A stretch of 64,000 nucleotides of DNA from Mycobacterium sp. GTDB lineage: Bacteria; Actinomycetota; Actinomycetes; Mycobacteriales; Mycobacteriaceae. Position numbers and translations under genes: made by a program. The notes below the pieces were generated by a model, which saw only the letters and a program-made list of their open reading frames with translations, did no database searches and was not told the origin of the DNA. The stretch covers positions 186,001-250,000 of the forward strand of contig JACPVR010000013.1 in assembly GCA_016197405.1 (NCBI GenBank), written 5' to 3'. Every line of letters starts with the position of its first letter. Positions within the stretch are counted from its first letter, which is position 1. Below are positions 47,731-54,932 of this stretch, one piece after another.

Positions 47731-48759
47731 CTAGTCTTCGCGCAAGGACTCATAGTAGCGGTCGACGGCTGCCTCCTCGGCTGCGGAGATCTCCTCGTCC
47801 CATGCGTCGTCGACGTCAAACAACGTCTCGCCCATGTCTTCGAGGTAGAGCAGCTCACTCCCTAACCGCAGATTGCACACAGCGCATGTGAATTCCTGCG
47901 GCTCGGACTCGACTTCGACGTACGGCTGTCCGGGTGTGTCGTCGTCGTCATATTCGTACTGCGGGTGACCACGACTGATCGTGTACTCCAGCCACCCTCG
48001 AAACTTGCAGACTGGGCACTCACGACGGACGAACCTCTCGTCACGATCGTATTGGGTTCCGTCGAAGTAGCCTGGCGGCTCACGGTCTGCCCATTCAGAC
48101 AGCACATCGTCGTCCACACCGCGACTGCGAAGGCGTTCGATCTCGTTCAGCGCGGCTGCCTTCAGTTGTTCGAGCTGCAGGCGCCGCACCTCGGCTTGCA
48201 CCTTGAGGCGCTCGTCTACCTGCGGAAGGAAATCGCTGCCCCAGTATGCGGTTCGGTCCAGTGAAGGCTCGATCGAAGTAATCACCGCAAGGATCTGATC
48301 GGACAACGCGACCATAATGTTCAAGGCGGGCTCGAACTTGCTCGGATCTACGAAACCGAGATGCACCGCAAGGTTCCGCACGTCGAATACAGCGGCATCA
48401 CGCTCCGCGTTGTAGTCGAACTTGTGAGCTTGATTAAGAAGCGTCATGCAGTCTGCTGCGCTCCGTGTCTTCAACTTTTCGGGATACAGATTGCCGAAGC
48501 CGGAAAGCAGTAGGAGGTGCTTCGACTGTCGATCTTCCGCCAACAGCAGCGGATTCATGTAAGCAAGAGCGGATTTCGCGAGCAACTCGAGAGACCCGCC
48601 GATAGACGTTGCTCGGTCGAGGAGGGCGAGGTCGCTCGAAGCGTTGGCGAGCGCACGCCGCGCGTGAAGCGAAGCAGCATCGAAGAGGTGCCCCGGGAGC
48701 TCTTCGTGCTGAATCGGCCGTCCTATGCCCGGCCAGGTCGGCGGTGAGCTGGTCGCCAT
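47731..48759 (-). CDS. HEPN-domain protein with C-terminal zinc ribbon (predicted RNase)
   Basis: 342 residues, not a family I can name. An all-helical N-terminal domain ends with RNLAVH (Arg128-His133), the RNxxxH motif of HEPN ribonucleases. A charged helix (180-215) follows. Then CPVC (248-251) and CAVC (292-295) form a zinc ribbon interrupted by an acidic insert (YEYDDDD), and the C-terminus is very acidic. ATG 48759 was chosen because TATTTT (48766-48771) ends 6 nt upstream, giving a leaderless start. Two palindromes cover this promoter. Next to an OLD-like ATPase in an integrated island, an antiviral RNase role is plausible but unproven. Confidence 0.65.
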   Translation of the reverse strand: MATSSPPTWPGIGRPIQHEELPGHLFDAASLHARRALANASSDLALLDRATSIGGSLELLAKSALAYMNPLLLAEDRQSKHLLLLSGFGNLYPEKLKTRSAADCMTLLNQAHKFDYNAERDAAVFDVRNLAVHLGFVDPSKFEPALNIMVALSDQILAVITSIEPSLDRTAYWGSDFLPQVDERLKVQAEVRRLQLEQLKAAALNEIERLRSRGVDDDVLSEWADREPPGYFDGTQYDRDERFVRRECPVCKFRGWLEYTISRGHPQYEYDDDDTPGQPYVEVESEPQEFTCAVCNLRLGSELLYLEDMGETLFDVDDAWDEEISAAEEAAVDRYYESLRED

Positions 48760-48761
48760 AC

Positions 48762-48804
48762 ATGCAAAATATTGCATCGCAGCGGTAAGCGATATCGAAT
48801 ATCG
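48762..48804. promoter_or_regulatory. Two palindromes over the HEPN-gene promoter
   Basis: ATGCAA-AATA-TTGCAT (48762-48777) covers the -10 element and transcription start; CGATAT-CGA-ATATCG (48790-48804) lies 12 bp further up. Both have perfect 6-bp arms. They look like operators keeping the cassette repressed. Confidence 0.6.
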
Positions 48805-48922
48805 ACCGCCAGGAATGCGCGCGATCGGTCGGGATGAGAGGCCGGGCTGCAGCCTTGGCCGCTACCGCTCGTTGTCACGAGAATGTCACAGCTCGACGAA
48901 AGCCCCTGCGCTTACAGAGGCA

Positions 48923-49030
48923 GACAGCCGCGGACACTTGAGGACAGCGGTGGACACATAAGCGCAGCTCAAACCATGCTGTCTTGGCGACCACGCGGAC
49001 GGCCGTGGATAGCCATAGACAGCCGCAGAC
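48923..49030. repeat. Four GACAGCCGCGGAC-like repeats near the right attachment site
   Basis: GACAGCCGCGGACAC (48923), GACAGCGGTGGACAC (48943), GATAGCCATAGAC (49008) and GACAGCCGCAGAC (49018), spaced 20 and 10 bp within pairs. The last ends 12 bp before attR. Typical layout of integrase arm-type sites. Confidence 0.5.
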
Positions 49031-49042
49031 CCGCCGTATCGA

Positions 49043-49089
49043 CTTCCCAAGCTGAATACGCGGGTTCGATTCCCGTCATCGGCTCCACG
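49043..49089. other. attR, 47-bp copy of the tRNA-Gly 3' part
   Basis: Identical to 45529-45575. The 5' half of the tRNA is missing here, so this copy is not a tRNA gene. Confidence 0.85.
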
Positions 49090-49099
49090 AAGGACCAGA

Positions 49100-51313
49100 T
49101 CAGCGTCCCACCGCCTCTTCGACGGCCTCCGCCTGTCCAGTGCGAACACTCGCCACCGGCTCGACCCGGACCGCGAATCCGTTGAGCACTGACATTCCGG
49201 CCAGCACTTCGATGTCCTCGACACGATTCGAGGTGAGTTCGTTGACGTTGGCACCCCCAGCCGCGTTGGCCAGCTGCCAACCGCCGCGGTGTCCCCAGCC
49301 CGGCGGGATGGCGATGGTGCCGGGTGCCATCTCGTCGGTCACCAGCGCCTCGGTTTCGATCGCCCCGTGCGCGGAGATAATCCGGACCTGCTCGCCGTCA
49401 CCGATACCCGCCGCCTCGGCGTCGACCGGATTGATCCGGACTCGGTGCCGCCGCTGGCCTTTCATCAAAGTCGGGCTGTTGTGCATCCAGCTGTTCTGCG
49501 AACGTAGCTCGCGCAGACTGATCGCCAGCAGCGGGAACTGCGGGTCAGGCGTGCGGTAGTGCAGCCGGCCCACTTCGGCGACGATCTCCGGTGGCGCCAG
49601 GTCCACCTTGCCGTCGTCGTGCCGGACCACCTCGGCCAGCACACCGGTCGGGGTGTGCTTGGCCAGCACCAAACCGTGCGGATACTTGGCGAGCCGGCGC
49701 AGATTCAGCCCGCCGCGCCGCAGCCCGAACCGGTCGCCGTAGCGTCCGGTCCGCAGGAGCAGCGACATCACGGTGCGCGGAGTCATCCGCAACCCGCGCC
49801 GGTCCAGCCACGCCAGCACCGGGTTGAACCGTTGCATCGGTCCGGTTGCCAACAGCGACAATCCCATTCGGCGAGCCAGCTCGTCGTAGATCCGCCATTC
49901 CTGCCGGGCCTGGCCGTAGGGCGCCAGCACTGCCTCGGTGGACTGCACGAACACCGACGGGCTGCACGAGGCGAACACGATCGGCAGATCGTCGCGTTCG
50001 AGCATCGTGGTGCTGGGCAGGATGTAGTCGGCGTGCCGATTCGTCTCGTTGACGTAGAAGTCCAGTGAGACAAGCAGATCCAACTGTCCGATGGCGGCTT
50101 CCAGCTCGGCGCTGTTGGGCACCGACATGACCGGGTTACCTGCGGTCACGAATAGCGCGCGCAGCTGCCCGTCGCCCTCGGTGGTGATCTCGTCGGCCAT
50201 CACGGCCGCGGGGAAGGCGCCGAACACCTCGGGGAATCCGCCGATTCGCGAGTGCTTGGTGGCGTAGCTCAGCTTGCCGGCCCGCTCCCCCATCTCCTCG
50301 AGCGGGATGACCGCGTGCGACATCAGGCTGCCGCCGGGCCGGTCCAGGTTTCCGGTGACCACGGTCAGCGCGTCGAGCAGGAAGCTGACCAAGGTGCCGT
50401 GGTGACCGAGGCAGGCGCCGGTGCGGCCGTAGGCGGTCGCGGTCGGTGCGGCGGCGAAGTCGCGGGCCAGTTGGCGCACCGCGTGGGCTTGCAGCCCGGT
50501 GTAGGCCTCGGTGCTTTCCGGGCTGAAATCCGTGCTGAATTCCCGCAACGTGGTGACGCCGCGCGCCTGCTGCGCCGCCAGGGGCTTGTCGAGCTTCTCC
50601 TCGAACACCACGTGCAGCAGCGACAGCAGCAACCAGGCGTCGGTATCGGGCCGGATCGCCAGATGTTCATAGGATTTGGCTGTCTCGGTGCGCCGCGGGT
50701 CGATCACCACCACTCGGCCGCCGCGTCTGACGATATCGGCCAGGTCGTCCTTGATCCGCGGAGCACGCAGGGCACTGCCATGGGAGACAAGGGGGTTGGC
50801 GCCCAGCATCAGCAGGAAGTCGGTCCGCGGCAGGTCCGGGAAGGGCATCTGGCTTGCCGCGCCGTACAGCAGCTTGCTGGCCACCCAGCGGCTGTTGATG
50901 TCTTGTGAGCCCGCGGTGTAGAGGTGGCCCATCCCGATCCTGTCGCCGAACAGGCCCATCCAGATGCCGGCGGCATACCCGAAGGCGGCCGGGTTGCCGA
51001 TGTACTGACCCACGGCGGCGCCGCCGTGTTCGTCCAGCACCTTGTTGAGCCGGGCGGCAATGTCGTCGAGCGCGGTGTCCCAGCTGACTTCCTCGAATGC
51101 GCCCGCGGCGGTTCGGCGCAGCGGATTGAGCACCCGGTCGGGATCGTTCTGGATGTCGGTGAAGGCGATGCCCTTCGGGCATGCCCGACCTCGGGACAGG
51201 GGGTTGTCGGGGTCCGGACGTAACGACACCAGGCGTTCGTCTTCGACCGTGGCGATCAACCCGCACATCGGTTCACAGATGCGGCAGTACGTGACCCGCT
51301 GGTCAGCCGACAT
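49100..51313 (-). CDS. Molybdopterin oxidoreductase with N-terminal [4Fe-4S] site
   Basis: A 737-residue DMSO-reductase/formate-dehydrogenase superfamily enzyme, cytoplasmic (no Tat signal). Cluster cysteines at 10, 13, 17 and 45 (TYCRICEPMCGL, GRACPKG); cofactor segments LMLGANPLVSHG, VVVIDPRRTETAKSYEHLAI, RPGGSLMSHA; C-terminal molydopterin-binding domain from about 600 (QNSWMHNSP, HRVRINPVDAEAAGI). It resembles the assimilatory/biotin-sulfoxide-type group; the substrate cannot be read. The ATG at 51313 has AAGGAG just upstream. Divergent from a di-iron protein gene, with a CRP-type site 21 bp before the start. Confidence 0.88.
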   Translation of the reverse strand: MSADQRVTYCRICEPMCGLIATVEDERLVSLRPDPDNPLSRGRACPKGIAFTDIQNDPDRVLNPLRRTAAGAFEEVSWDTALDDIAARLNKVLDEHGGAAVGQYIGNPAAFGYAAGIWMGLFGDRIGMGHLYTAGSQDINSRWVASKLLYGAASQMPFPDLPRTDFLLMLGANPLVSHGSALRAPRIKDDLADIVRRGGRVVVIDPRRTETAKSYEHLAIRPDTDAWLLLSLLHVVFEEKLDKPLAAQQARGVTTLREFSTDFSPESTEAYTGLQAHAVRQLARDFAAAPTATAYGRTGACLGHHGTLVSFLLDALTVVTGNLDRPGGSLMSHAVIPLEEMGERAGKLSYATKHSRIGGFPEVFGAFPAAVMADEITTEGDGQLRALFVTAGNPVMSVPNSAELEAAIGQLDLLVSLDFYVNETNRHADYILPSTTMLERDDLPIVFASCSPSVFVQSTEAVLAPYGQARQEWRIYDELARRMGLSLLATGPMQRFNPVLAWLDRRGLRMTPRTVMSLLLRTGRYGDRFGLRRGGLNLRRLAKYPHGLVLAKHTPTGVLAEVVRHDDGKVDLAPPEIVAEVGRLHYRTPDPQFPLLAISLRELRSQNSWMHNSPTLMKGQRRHRVRINPVDAEAAGIGDGEQVRIISAHGAIETEALVTDEMAPGTIAIPPGWGHRGGWQLANAAGGANVNELTSNRVEDIEVLAGMSVLNGFAVRVEPVASVRTGQAEAVEEAVGR

Positions 51314-51333
51314 GACACTCCTTGAAATCTGTC

Positions 51334-51349
51334 TGTGAGGGGTGTCACA
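51334..51349. promoter_or_regulatory. CRP-type site upstream of the molybdopterin oxidoreductase
   Basis: TGTGAGGGGTGTCACA fits TGTGA-N6-TCACA exactly, the consensus of mycobacterial CRP (Rv3676). It lies 21 bp before the 51313 start. Confidence 0.75.
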
Positions 51350-51363
51350 CAAGCTACGGGGTG

Positions 51364-51381
51364 GCTGGACAGGTGTCCAGC
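51364..51381. promoter_or_regulatory. 18-bp palindrome between the two CRP-type sites
   Basis: GCTGGACAGGTGTCCAGC has perfect 8-bp arms around GG, a TetR-type operator shape. It may add a second, substrate-dependent control. Confidence 0.55.
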
Positions 51382-51426
51382 GGGGCCGCGGCACGACCCT
51401 TGACGACACCGCCCCGCCCGGCGCAC

Positions 51427-51442
51427 TGTGAGAGACGTCACA
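51427..51442. promoter_or_regulatory. CRP-type site upstream of the di-iron protein gene
   Basis: TGTGAGAGACGTCACA fits TGTGA-N6-TCACA exactly and lies 38 bp before the 51480 start. Confidence 0.75.
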
Positions 51443-51479
51443 TGGGCCACCCGAGTGCACGGGAGAGAGGCGGCAGCTC

Positions 51480-52580
51480 ATGACCACCAGGGACAAGTAC
51501 ACCGAAGTTCCCGATCCGTTCTTTTGGCAGGTTCCGAGCGCCGGCGATGCGCGCTTCACGTGGGAGTACGACGAGGGTCGTGCCCGGCTGCTCTCGCTCT
51601 ACCAAAAGGGCAAGGACAAGCAATGGGACGCGCAGTCGCGCATCGACTGGGCCCAAGACGTCGACCCGATGAATCCGATCGGGCTGCCCGACGAGTTCCA
51701 TCCGCTGTTCGGCAGCCCCATGTGGGAGTCCGCCGACGACGCCCGCCGCGCCGAGATGCGCCAGCACTTCCAGTCCTGGCAGTTCTCGCAGTTCCTGCAC
51801 GGCGAGCAGGGGGCGATGGTGTGCGCGGCCAAGATCGTCGAGGTCGTCCCCGACCTGGACGCAAAGTTCTACGCCGCGACGCAGACCATGGACGAGGCAC
51901 GGCATGTCGAGGCCTTCTCCCGTTTCCTCCAAGAAAAGGCCGAACTGGTCTACCCGATCAATACGCACCTGACGTCGTTGCTGGAGGACACCCTGCAGGA
52001 TTCGCGCTGGGACATGCCCTACCTGGGCATGCAGGTCCTCATCGAGGGGCTCGCCCTGGCCGCCTTCGGAGTGCTGCGCGACATGGCGGCACCGGATTCG
52101 CTGGCCAAGCAGCTGTTGGCCTACGTCATGCAGGACGAGGCCCGGCATGTGGCCTTCGGCCGAATCTCGTTGAAGGACTACTACGCCGCGCTGACCGACG
52201 CCGAGCGGGGTGAGCGCGAAGAGTTCGTCGTGGACGCCTGCTACCTGATGCGCGACCGGTTCCGCGGCGAGGAGGTTTTCGAGACCCTCGGCATGGACGT
52301 CAAAGCGTGCGCCGAGTGGGTCGAGACGTCACCGCTGATGATCCAGTTCCGCTCGCACCTTTTCAGCCGCATCGTGCCGATTGTCAAGGACATCGGGCTC
52401 TGGGGTGACAAGGTGCAGAAGGCATTCCGGGATATGGGTGTTCACGACATGGCCGGGCTCGACATCGAAGCGCTGATGAAGGCCGACGAAGACCAAGCAG
52501 AGGCGCTGGACAAAGCCCACGCCGAGATGGCCGAGCGGGCAGTCGAGGTGGATCAGGCGATCGCAGCGGGCGCGGGCTGA
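51480..52580 (+). CDS. Ferritin-like di-iron (R2-like) protein
   Basis: A 366-residue four-helix-bundle protein with a complete di-iron ligand set: Glu109, Glu139 and His142 (MDEARH), Glu189, Glu220 and His223 (QDEARH). The plan is that of ribonucleotide-reductase-R2-like oxygenases and ferritin-like proteins; the N- and C-terminal extensions are its own. It may oxidise a substrate with O2 or store/scavenge iron; the exact role is unknown. GAGAGAGG precedes the ATG. Divergent from, and probably co-regulated with, the molybdopterin oxidoreductase. Confidence 0.8.
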   Translation: MTTRDKYTEVPDPFFWQVPSAGDARFTWEYDEGRARLLSLYQKGKDKQWDAQSRIDWAQDVDPMNPIGLPDEFHPLFGSPMWESADDARRAEMRQHFQSWQFSQFLHGEQGAMVCAAKIVEVVPDLDAKFYAATQTMDEARHVEAFSRFLQEKAELVYPINTHLTSLLEDTLQDSRWDMPYLGMQVLIEGLALAAFGVLRDMAAPDSLAKQLLAYVMQDEARHVAFGRISLKDYYAALTDAERGEREEFVVDACYLMRDRFRGEEVFETLGMDVKACAEWVETSPLMIQFRSHLFSRIVPIVKDIGLWGDKVQKAFRDMGVHDMAGLDIEALMKADEDQAEALDKAHAEMAERAVEVDQAIAAGAG

Positions 52581-52598
52581 CCGAATCCGCCGCTTGAC

Positions 52599-52615
52599 TC
52601 TCCCCTCGGGGGAGA
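52599..52615. terminator. Short hairpin after the di-iron protein gene
   Basis: TCTCCCC-tcg-GGGGAGA, 7-bp arms, 18 bp after the stop and 15 bp before the next start. Confidence 0.45.
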
Positions 52616-52630
52616 CCCCACGGTAGCGAT

Positions 52631-52984
52631 ATGACAACAACACACAACACCGCATGGGACACGCTGCCCGCAGTCATCACGACCTACCTCACCGCGCACC
52701 GCGACCGTGACGTGGACACCGCGATCAGCGCTTTCACCGACGACGCCGCCGTCACCGACGAGGGCCACACCGTGCACGGACGGGAGGCGATCGAAGCCTG
52801 GCTCGGCAGCGCCGGCAGTGAGTACACCTTCACCACCGAGTTCGCCGGAGCCACCACGACCGATCCTGCGCATATCGACGTGCTCCAGCGACTGGAGGGC
52901 AACTTCCCGGGTGGAGTGGCCGACCTGCATTACCGGTTCACCCTAGATGGCGCCTTGATCAGCCGCCTCGTCATCGAGCCCTGA
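52631..52984 (+). CDS. SnoaL/NTF2-like protein
   Basis: 117 residues, a cone-fold domain: TYLTAHRDRDVDTAISAFTD, GHTVHGREAIEAWL, YTFTTEFAGATT and DLHYRFTLDGALISRLVI. Such proteins are polyketide-cyclase- or isomerase-like or simply bind ligands. It ends 3 bp before the next start, so it is translated with the SDR and may act on the same pathway. Confidence 0.78.
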   Translation: MTTTHNTAWDTLPAVITTYLTAHRDRDVDTAISAFTDDAAVTDEGHTVHGREAIEAWLGSAGSEYTFTTEFAGATTTDPAHIDVLQRLEGNFPGGVADLHYRFTLDGALISRLVIEP

Positions 52985-52987
52985 CCG

Positions 52988-53833
52988 ATGGCGAACAACT
53001 GGTTCATCACCGGTGGCACCCCCGGTGGTTTCGGAATGGCCTATGCCGACGCCGCATTGGAGATCGGGGACCGGGTGGTGCTCACGGCGCGGCGGCCCGC
53101 GGAGTTGGACGAGTGGGCCGCCGCGCACGGCGACCGCGTGCTCGTCCTACCACTCGACGTCACCGACGCAGCGCAGGTGCGCGACGCTGTCCGCACCGCC
53201 GAGGAGCACTTCGGCGGCATCGACGTCTTGGTGAACAACGCCGGACGCGGCTGGTACGGCTCGATCGAAGGTATGGATGACGCAGACGTTCGCGCGATGT
53301 TCGAGCTGAACTTCTTCGCGTTGCTCTCCGTCATCCGGGCCGCGCTACCGGGCATGCGCGCCCGAGGCAGCGGGTGGATCGTCAACATGTCCTCGGTGGC
53401 GGGACGCACCGGTGTCACCGGGTTCGGTTACTACAGCGCGACCAAGTTCGCGGTCGAGGCGGTGACCGACGTCCTGCGTCAAGAGGTTGCGCCGCTGGGC
53501 ATTCGGGTGATGGCGGTCGAGCCGGGCGCCTTCCGTACCCACGCCTACGCCGGCTTCACCGACGAGCCGATCACCGAATCCATCGCTGCCTACCGGCCGA
53601 TGCTCGAGCAGGTCCGATCCGCGATGGTCGAGCAGAACGGCACCCAGCCCGGCGACCCCCAGCGCGGAGTGCGTGCGGTGATCGCCGCAATGGCGCAGGA
53701 CCGGCCTCCTGCACGACTGGTCCTGGGCGGGGCCGGTTTCGACACCGTCGTCGCGACACTTGAGGAGTCGCTCACCGAGACCCGCGAATACGAGGCCCTG
53801 TCGCGGGGTGCGGACTTCCCGGCGAACGGCTGA
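52988..53833 (+). CDS. Short-chain dehydrogenase/reductase
   Basis: A 281-residue classical SDR. Nucleotide site TGGTPGGFG in place of TGxxxGxG, with DVTDA; NNAGRGWYG; catalytic Ser in VNMSSVAGR and YSATK (Tyr and Lys). An Arg in TARRPAEL after the second strand suggests NADP(H). Substrate unknown. Operon with the NTF2-like protein just upstream, a pairing common in mycobacterial catabolic clusters. Confidence 0.88.
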   Translation: MANNWFITGGTPGGFGMAYADAALEIGDRVVLTARRPAELDEWAAAHGDRVLVLPLDVTDAAQVRDAVRTAEEHFGGIDVLVNNAGRGWYGSIEGMDDADVRAMFELNFFALLSVIRAALPGMRARGSGWIVNMSSVAGRTGVTGFGYYSATKFAVEAVTDVLRQEVAPLGIRVMAVEPGAFRTHAYAGFTDEPITESIAAYRPMLEQVRSAMVEQNGTQPGDPQRGVRAVIAAMAQDRPPARLVLGGAGFDTVVATLEESLTETREYEALSRGADFPANG

Positions 53834-53911
53834 CCGCGGACCGGCCGGTTCGGATCGCCTCGTCAGAACTCCGCGTGCGCCATACCGCCCACGGGCGGCG
53901 ACAATCTGACG

Positions 53912-54322
53912 GTGCCGAATTGGTGGATCGTCGCGATCAGCGTCCTGGCTGCGTTGGCGCTCCTGTGGCTGGTGCTGGCGGCAGCGCTGTGGAGAGCGAA
54001 GCCAGACGAGGTCCGCATCCGAGACGCACTGCGGTTGTTGCCGGACATCCTTCGACTGGTGAAGCGGTTAGCAGCGGATCGGACGTTGCCGCGTGGTGTG
54101 CGAGTGCGCCTGGCGTTGCTAGTGGCGTACCTCGCCTCACCTATCGACCTCGTACCCGATTTCGTTCCGGTGCTGGGCTACGCCGACGATGTGGTCGTCA
54201 TCGCCGTCGTGCTTCACTCGGTCGCTCGACGCGCCGGCCGTGACGCGTTGGTGCGGCATTGGCCGGGCACACCTGATGGCTTGGCGGCCGTTCTTCGCCT
54301 GTGTCGCATCCCTGAGGCGTGA
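53912..54322 (+). CDS. DUF1232 (YkvA-like) membrane protein
   Basis: 136 residues: N-terminal membrane helix (WWIVAISVLAALALLWLVLA), a helical linker, then the DUF1232 signature YLASPIDLVPDFVPVLGYAD and a second hydrophobic segment. Function unknown. GTG start without a clear ribosome site. Alone between the SDR gene and a 262-bp gap. Confidence 0.82.
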   Translation: MPNWWIVAISVLAALALLWLVLAAALWRAKPDEVRIRDALRLLPDILRLVKRLAADRTLPRGVRVRLALLVAYLASPIDLVPDFVPVLGYADDVVVIAVVLHSVARRAGRDALVRHWPGTPDGLAAVLRLCRIPEA

Positions 54323-54584
54323 TCCACTGTCTTTCATGAATCCTGCTGTGCGGGTGCTTTTTTCGAGCGAAAGACAGAACCGGCGCTGACCTGCCCAGAT
54401 TTCGGCAACTACTACGTCAATATCAGAGTTTGTTGCGACATAATTCGGCAGTTTCTGCCAAAAGCCTTCCACCTGCTGTTTACGTGGAGTAACCTCAGCG
54501 AAATCGGTTTGCTGACGAGGAAGGTTTCTTCGGTCAAGCAAACAGTGACCGCAGGGGTGTCACTGGACCGGCTGGGGAGAAGCA

Positions 54585-54932
54585 ATGGTGCTCAAAGGGT
54601 TTCGTCATGTCGCCGTCACGGTTGCGGTCGGCGCATTCTGGACGGTCGGCGTCACCACGGCCGGAGGGGCTGGCGCCGCTCCCCTGGTGCCGGTGCCACA
54701 GGAGCCGGCATGGAGTCAGCCATGCCAGGACCTGCATAAACTCGCTTACGATCCGTTCGTCGGCGTCATCGTCTGCACGTCGCAGGGCTGGCGCAGCACC
54801 ACCGCGCCGGTCAGCACCCGGGTCTTCGGCGGCAGTTGCACGGGCTCCAGTGATGAGCCCGCCAGCTCGACCGATGGCCACCTGCTGCGATGCTCACCGC
54901 AAGACGCGGTCTGGGAATACCCCACGTCCTAA
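54585..54932 (+). CDS. Small secreted protein, unknown function
   Basis: 115 residues with a signal peptide (HVAVTVAVGAFWTVGVTT, cleavage after GAGAA) and four cysteines (SQPCQDLH, VIVCTSQGW, GGSCTGS, LLRCSPQ). It resembles a mycobacterial family of short exported proteins of unknown role. GGGGAGAAGC gives a strong ribosome site. Its last 4 bp overlap the end of amt. Confidence 0.75.
   Translation: MVLKGFRHVAVTVAVGAFWTVGVTTAGGAGAAPLVPVPQEPAWSQPCQDLHKLAYDPFVGVIVCTSQGWRSTTAPVSTRVFGGSCTGSSDEPASSTDGHLLRCSPQDAVWEYPTS

Larger units (their letters stand above)
45529..49089. mobile_element. Small genomic island integrated in tRNA-Gly, no integrase
   Basis: A 47-bp exact direct repeat bounds it: 45529-45575 inside the tRNA and 49043-49089. 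The 3.5 kb between are visibly lower in G+C than the flanks and carry an unknown small gene, an OLD-like ATPase gene and a HEPN/zinc-ribbon gene. No recombinase, replication or transfer gene is present, so it is either a decayed element or one mobilised by another element's integrase. Four copies of a GACAGCCGCGGAC-like motif near the right end may be integrase arm sites. Confidence 0.8.

Noticed and set aside
49043..49089. A second tRNA-Gly gene
   Set aside because: Only the 3' part from the anticodon loop is present; the acceptor 5' strand and D-arm are missing, so it is an attachment-site copy.
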